Shown here piece by piece: positions 5,752-10,230 of a stretch of DNA of 10,230 nucleotides (the stretch's first letter is position 1; every line of letters begins with the position of its first letter). Position numbers and translations under genes: made by a program. The stretch is from Bacteroidales bacterium (GTDB lineage Bacteria; Bacteroidota; Bacteroidia; Bacteroidales; Bacteroidaceae). A model generated the notes under the pieces. That model made no database searches, was not told where the DNA came from, and worked only from the letters and a program-made list of their open reading frames with translations. Location of the stretch: contig SFIS01000084.1 in the NCBI GenBank assembly GCA_004555245.1, forward strand, positions 1-10,230. Reading direction: 5' to 3'.

Positions 5752-6126
5752 ATGGATAATATGGAATACGACAAGACAAGCCAGCAGGATGCTGCTTTGG
5801 GATGGATTGGCGGCGGCTCTAACGTCAACGCAGCCATTACAAAGGAGGAGAATAAGGAAGAACTCCTCAAACTCATAAAGAAGACGGAGGACGGTATGCT
5901 TAAAGGGCTCGTCCCCTACGATAAAGGATTGGCATTGATAAAGGATATTCGTGTCAGTCTTAACAACAAGTTCGAGATGGAACGCTCGGACGATAACAGG
6001 CGTATCATCGTAGTGCCGCAGAAGCATATGTATATCTGCCCGCACACTAACCGGGAATGCTCCAATATACCGCCAAAAGAGGTGTGCATGAAACACTATA
6101 ACCTCATCGAACGGACAACAGAATGA
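5752..6126 (+). CDS. 124-residue protein with a Cys/His cluster, next to terL
   Basis: I do not recognise a named family. The protein begins MDNMEYDKTSQQDAALGW. It has an acidic and basic helical middle (TKEENKEELLKLIKKTEDGML, then KGLALIKDIRVSLNNKF) and a C-terminal cluster C-x6-C-x8-C-x2-H (CPHTNREC, SNIPPKEV, CMKH), which could bind one zinc ion. The start is 12 nt after the terL stop, and its TGA overlaps the ATG of the tail gene (ATGA), so it is in the terminase/tail operon and coupled to the tail gene. A small DNA-binding partner of the terminase is one possibility, because of its place and Lys-rich helices, but this is speculation. A second in-frame ATG at 5761 is also possible. Confidence 0.8.
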   Translation: MDNMEYDKTSQQDAALGWIGGGSNVNAAITKEENKEELLKLIKKTEDGMLKGLVPYDKGLALIKDIRVSLNNKFEMERSDDNRRIIVVPQKHMYICPHTNRECSNIPPKEVCMKHYNLIERTTE

Positions 6127-9100
6127 CACCATACAACCTACACATATACTACGACGATACGGAGGGAAACAGACTGCCTTTTCCCGACGCGAAAGAGCCT
6201 GCTGTCCTGCGGAAATGGAAATACTCCGTAGAGCGGCAGCAGGATTCCGTGCCTACCGTGGAGGCGACACTCATGTACCAAAGATGCCTCGAGGATGATT
6301 GGAACTCCCTGCGTCCGTATATTCTGCTCGAAAACGGAGAGAGACTCGATGCTGACCGTATCTTCCCCGATTCGCAGAAGACAAACGAGGACGCACGTTT
6401 CTCGCACACTATCTATTTCGTGTCACAAAGGGCGAGACTGAAAAATATTCTCTTTTTTGATGCCGTCACGACACAGGCGCAGAATGACAGGTATGCCTCC
6501 AACTCAACGGATTTCGTGTTCTCCGGGACGTTACGAGAGTTCGTTGACAGACTTGAAGCATCTCTCGTTTTTAACGGAATATCGGATTTCTCTTTCGTCA
6601 TCGACGAGGGGGTGGACGATACAAAAACAGCCGAAGTGTCATTCTCTGATGCTTACATGACGGAGGCTGTCGGACATATACTATCTGACTTCAACATCAA
6701 CTACTACTGGGTGGGGAACGTATGTCATATAGGAGACTTCCAGAACGACATCGAAACACCTCTCGAATACGGCAGGGGGAAAGGTCTGCTCGTTGTGAAG
6801 AAGAGCAACACGGACGAGCGTCCCGTTAATGCTGTCACTGGCTTCGGAGGCAGCACAAATATCCCGTTCTACTACCCGAACGAGGAGGAGTACGGCAAGA
6901 CGCATTACAACGTCAAGAACGCCGTGGCATCTGATATTGTCATTGACTGGAGCAAGGTGTATTCCAATACTGGCACGGGGATAACTGATATTATACTCGC
7001 CAAGAAGACTGCCTCGACAAGAGACCTTTACCTCAATATTGATTTCTTCGGATCTAACGTCTGCACCGAATGGCATAACTATGATGCGGAGGACGGCTCG
7101 GGAATGGTGTCCGAAGGCTATCTGACAACGTGTGTCGTGACACTCGAACGTTCAATTAACATCATCGGACAGGTGGGTGCGTACCTCGATTTCCGCTCGG
7201 CTCTCTACTTCAAGCCTGATGCCTTCTGCAGGACAAAGGACGGACGGATATTAGAAGCTCCATCTACATTCAATTCCAAGCAGCTCTATGTCACACGGGG
7301 AGGGAACGTGACTTATCTTTCTCTCTCGGGGCAGGCTGTCTCCGTCAATCTCGACTATCCGGGACTGACAACAGTAACTTTCGAGCTGTCCTATAACGTC
7401 CGCTTCTTATACAACAATTTAGCGGATACTCCCGATTCCTTCTTCCTCAAATACTCGTCAACAAGTCCCGCACGGCTGTATTCCGGCAGTGATTCTGACC
7501 GTCAGTGGCTCATCGGTGGAAAGTTCTATTATTACAGATTGCTGGGCATATCACTGCCCGATTCATATACGAATTATGCGGACTTCCATACAGATATTGT
7601 GGATAACGGTCTGCAAGGAGCGGAACGCATATTCTCTTTCTCTGTCACAGAACAGAATAACACCAAGGCTAAAGCGGTTACAATCAACGTTACGGGACGT
7701 GACTACATACCGCCGACCGGGAAACTCGTACCTTCCATATTCCGTGAGACGAACGGAGAGGAACGCTTTTATTATGCCGTCAACCATGCCGACGGCGATT
7801 CTTGCACAGACAAGGCATCGGCACAGCACACGGCATTCGACACTGGCAACGGCTTCCTGTCTTTCGATAATGTTTACTCCACTGAGAGTGCGGTGCAGTC
7901 CGTGCAGACATTCGAGGAGAACGTGCCTACAATAAAGAATGTCACAAACGCAGCAGGACAGAAGATAGCGGAGATTGTCGATGTCGCCTTTGATGATGAC
8001 GATAACGATAATGTCGATGCTGACGGAAAATACTTGCATCCTTATTTCTATATCCGTCTGAGGGTGTTTGATGGTAGTATGGGTTTTAGTCTCTTTGACC
8101 ATGCCTTGCAGGGCGAGGAGGCGAAAATCTGTATGACATCATGCAACGGATGCCCCACTTGTCAATTTACAATACAGGCTTTGTATGATGCTGACGGAAA
8201 GGCGTACAACCCCGTCCTCGTCGATAGTAACGGGGATATTCTCAAAGGGGATTACACCAACAGACTGGCTAACTCATGGAAAACCTGCTCGGAGAGTAAT
8301 CAGGACACGTCACTCCATTCTGTGTGGATTGCCGTAGCTAAAGAGGAGACGACGCTCGGAACGATTATGCCGTCAGCAGCGGCTAACCTCCGTCCCGTGG
8401 CAGGAGATTCATTTGTTATCACGGGCATATCTTTTCCTCTCACTTATATCCGGGCGGCAGAGAAGGCTCTCGACAAGGCTCTTGTGGATTATATGGCGCA
8501 GCGCAACAGCGGAACGTTCGAGTACGATGTTACACTGTCAAGGATATTCCTGCAAGACAATCCCGACATTGCTGGACTGATAAATGAAAACTCCCGACTG
8601 TGGCTGTCATACAACGGCAAGTCCGTGCAACTCTACATCTCCGCTTTCTCCGTCTCCGTGGATGATGACATCCTCGCAAATATAGCCATATCACTGTCTT
8701 CGGAGTTTAAGGCTTACGAGTCAAGAATTGACAAGGCTATCTCCTCTGCCGTAGCCTCGTCAAAGTCTGACATCCTCGCACAACAGAAGTCAAAGGAGCG
8801 CACTACGCCAATACTAACACGCGGTTCTGTACCCGAGCAGGAGGAGACCCCGACTGGGAATTTCCTCACTATGGAGACGGCATCCGAGAATTTCCTGCCC
8901 ATCCCTACCTTCTCCGACCTCTTCGAGAAGGTCATAACCAAGGAGGCGGTGGACGAGGTGAGGGACGCAGACGGCAATATCGTCACGGAGGCGCAGCCCG
9001 CCGAGTATGCCATCAAGGCGAAGTACGACCTGTTTTCCGTCGGCGGCATATCGGCTTACGGTTTTTCCGGCACAGGGAGCGGTGGCGGCACTGCATCCGT

Positions 9101-10230
9101 AGATGTCACACCGATAGTGACCTCCGGCACACTGATAGCCACCATCAACGGTGTCAATATCTACGCCCCCAAAGGCGGTGCATCGTCGTGGGACGAACTG
9201 ACGGGCAGACCAGGGTGGATTACTGACAAAAAACCCGCCGTATCGTATTTCGATAACGATGCAGGGTATATCACATCCGCCGCACTGTCCGGCTACGCCA
9301 CCACGGAATACGTAGCGCAGAACTACGTCAAGCTGAACGACTTCAACATCTACAAGACTAAGGTGTCAAAGGCTATCTCAGACAGCGCACAGGGAGTGAA
9401 AGATTGGGTAACGGAGAAACGTTACGGCAAGTCGCTCGGAATTAACGGCAATTATATCCGTCTGCTGGACGAGGACGGTATTGAGCTAAACAAGGTCATT
9501 GCACCTTACGCAGCATACACCGAACAAGTCGGAAAGCCTTTCGGAGACCACAACGGACTGAGAACGCTGTACTGGAAAAAGAACGACAACTATGGTTACC
9601 CCACCTACCTGCTCATCTCGGAGGTGTGCAACGCCAGCGAGTGGGCGTCGTGGGGTACGGAACATCCTGTTTACGGCATCAGCGGCACAGTGTCAGGAGC
9701 GAGAACCGGAAATATGTACGGCACTGGCACGTGGCACGTCAACGCCTGCGTGTCCTACTCCACGGACTATATTCTGACCGAAACATCCAACTCGCAGTGG
9801 ATGCAGCCATGCGTCGTGACATACAACGGCAAGGTATATGTCGCCCTGCGTCTGCTCGGCAGCTCGTATGACATCATCTTTGTCGGAAATTACACCAATC
9901 TCCGTGAAACTCCCATACAAATCGACTGTACAGACGCTTCCGGGACGTGCTCGGCTATCAGTGTGCTCAGAGATTACACCGGCGTACGCCTCACAGCAAA
10001 AGACCTCGATGTATCGGGCAGTCTCACCGTCAGTGGGAATGTCAACACAAACTTCGACATCTCCGCAGGTGGCAGTCTCTCCGTCACAGGCGAGAGCCGT
10101 TTCAGTGGAGCGGTGTATCTCCCCGGACAGTTCACCTTTTTCGGGCAATCCGGCATATATGTCGAGGCAGACAGAACTACTAAGCCATACGGCACGGCGG
10201 CATACATCGGCGTACACCGCAGCTTTTCGG
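6123..10230 (+). CDS. giant tail protein: tail-hub-like N-terminus and fibre-like C-terminus (partial)
   Basis: The frame opened at the ATG overlapping the preceding stop (ATGA) stays open for 1369 codons to the window end; the C-terminus is missing. Residues about 1-245 resemble the hub (gp27/Tal-like) part of Bacteroidota phage tails, including VTGFGGSTNIPFYYP near 236-250. Residues 245-860 form a long beta-rich middle with an acidic DDDDNDNVDADG stretch (about 622-635), a cluster C670-x3-C674-x2-C677-x2-C680, and a closing FEYDVTLSRIFLQDNPDI segment near 800. Residues 863-896 look helical. From about 1020 the style changes to tail fibre: SWDELTGRPGWITDKKP, then YGKSLGINGNYIRLL (1101-1115), a Trp/Tyr-rich beta domain, and Val-Ser-Gly repeats from 1293. 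It probably sits at the tail tip and contacts the host surface. Domain names are from recognition of style, not a search. Confidence 0.85.
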   Translation, partial: MTPYNLHIYYDDTEGNRLPFPDAKEPAVLRKWKYSVERQQDSVPTVEATLMYQRCLEDDWNSLRPYILLENGERLDADRIFPDSQKTNEDARFSHTIYFVSQRARLKNILFFDAVTTQAQNDRYASNSTDFVFSGTLREFVDRLEASLVFNGISDFSFVIDEGVDDTKTAEVSFSDAYMTEAVGHILSDFNINYYWVGNVCHIGDFQNDIETPLEYGRGKGLLVVKKSNTDERPVNAVTGFGGSTNIPFYYPNEEEYGKTHYNVKNAVASDIVIDWSKVYSNTGTGITDIILAKKTASTRDLYLNIDFFGSNVCTEWHNYDAEDGSGMVSEGYLTTCVVTLERSINIIGQVGAYLDFRSALYFKPDAFCRTKDGRILEAPSTFNSKQLYVTRGGNVTYLSLSGQAVSVNLDYPGLTTVTFELSYNVRFLYNNLADTPDSFFLKYSSTSPARLYSGSDSDRQWLIGGKFYYYRLLGISLPDSYTNYADFHTDIVDNGLQGAERIFSFSVTEQNNTKAKAVTINVTGRDYIPPTGKLVPSIFRETNGEERFYYAVNHADGDSCTDKASAQHTAFDTGNGFLSFDNVYSTESAVQSVQTFEENVPTIKNVTNAAGQKIAEIVDVAFDDDDNDNVDADGKYLHPYFYIRLRVFDGSMGFSLFDHALQGEEAKICMTSCNGCPTCQFTIQALYDADGKAYNPVLVDSNGDILKGDYTNRLANSWKTCSESNQDTSLHSVWIAVAKEETTLGTIMPSAAANLRPVAGDSFVITGISFPLTYIRAAEKALDKALVDYMAQRNSGTFEYDVTLSRIFLQDNPDIAGLINENSRLWLSYNGKSVQLYISAFSVSVDDDILANIAISLSSEFKAYESRIDKAISSAVASSKSDILAQQKSKERTTPILTRGSVPEQEETPTGNFLTMETASENFLPIPTFSDLFEKVITKEAVDEVRDADGNIVTEAQPAEYAIKAKYDLFSVGGISAYGFSGTGSGGGTASVDVTPIVTSGTLIATINGVNIYAPKGGASSWDELTGRPGWITDKKPAVSYFDNDAGYITSAALSGYATTEYVAQNYVKLNDFNIYKTKVSKAISDSAQGVKDWVTEKRYGKSLGINGNYIRLLDEDGIELNKVIAPYAAYTEQVGKPFGDHNGLRTLYWKKNDNYGYPTYLLISEVCNASEWASWGTEHPVYGISGTVSGARTGNMYGTGTWHVNACVSYSTDYILTETSNSQWMQPCVVTYNGKVYVALRLLGSSYDIIFVGNYTNLRETPIQIDCTDASGTCSAISVLRDYTGVRLTAKDLDVSGSLTVSGNVNTNFDISAGGSLSVTGESRFSGAVYLPGQFTFFGQSGIYVEADRTTKPYGTAAYIGVHRSFS

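Noticed and set aside
5581..6132. 183-codon minus-strand open frame opposite terL and the Cys/His gene
   Set aside because: Its His/Val/Cys-rich composition has no domain character and it overlaps two supported genes; it is an antisense shadow.
7563..8102. 179-codon minus-strand open frame inside the tail gene
   Set aside because: The plus-strand frame is continuous through this region; the antisense frame has no recognisable features.
9693..10217. 174-codon minus-strand open frame near the right edge
   Set aside because: It is antisense to the fibre-like part of the tail protein, whose repeats are clear in the plus frame.
1..10230. CRISPR array, tRNA, insertion sequence, integrase or attachment site
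   Set aside because: No regularly spaced repeats, tRNA-like fold, transposase-like frame or terminal repeats were seen on either strand.

Overview
The window is the structural module of a tailed double-stranded DNA phage or prophage (Caudoviricetes). The host is probably in the Bacteroidota. Evidence for that host is two promoter boxes matching the Bacteroidota -7 consensus TAnnTTTG (one with a TTTG box 20 bp upstream), A-rich leaders mostly without Shine-Dalgarno sequences, and a tail protein whose style I recognise from Bacteroides/Prevotella-type phages. Host genus cannot be fixed from this sequence. No integrase, tRNA, attachment site, CRISPR array or host gene is visible.

Layout. Two gene blocks diverge from a 173-bp intergenic region (3950-4122). 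Leftward on the minus strand, in transcription order: a scaffold-like protein (3949-3323), a beta-rich capsid or decoration protein (3276-2521), the major capsid protein (2499-1312), a strong hairpin (1305-1280), then three small head-tail connector candidates (1254-877, 875-513, 510-46) and the first 14 codons of another gene running off the left edge. Rightward on the plus strand: the terminase large subunit (4123-5739), a 124-residue protein with a Cys/His cluster (5752-6126), and one very long tail protein (6123 to beyond 10230, at least 1369 codons). The tail protein looks like a tail-hub region fused to a fibre-like, receptor-binding C-terminal part.

How it works together. The left block supplies the capsid and neck; the right block supplies the packaging motor and the tail tip. 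The intergenic region is strikingly symmetric. Both -7 boxes lie exactly 31 nt from their start codons. A 24-bp near-palindrome sits within 0.5 bp of the midpoint between the two boxes and between the two start codons. This suggests that one dimeric regulator bound at the dyad could switch both blocks together. No portal, small terminase, head protease, tape measure or lysis gene is recognisable here; these presumably lie outside.

Limits: function calls for the small connector genes and the decoration protein rest on gene order and sequence character, not on database searches.
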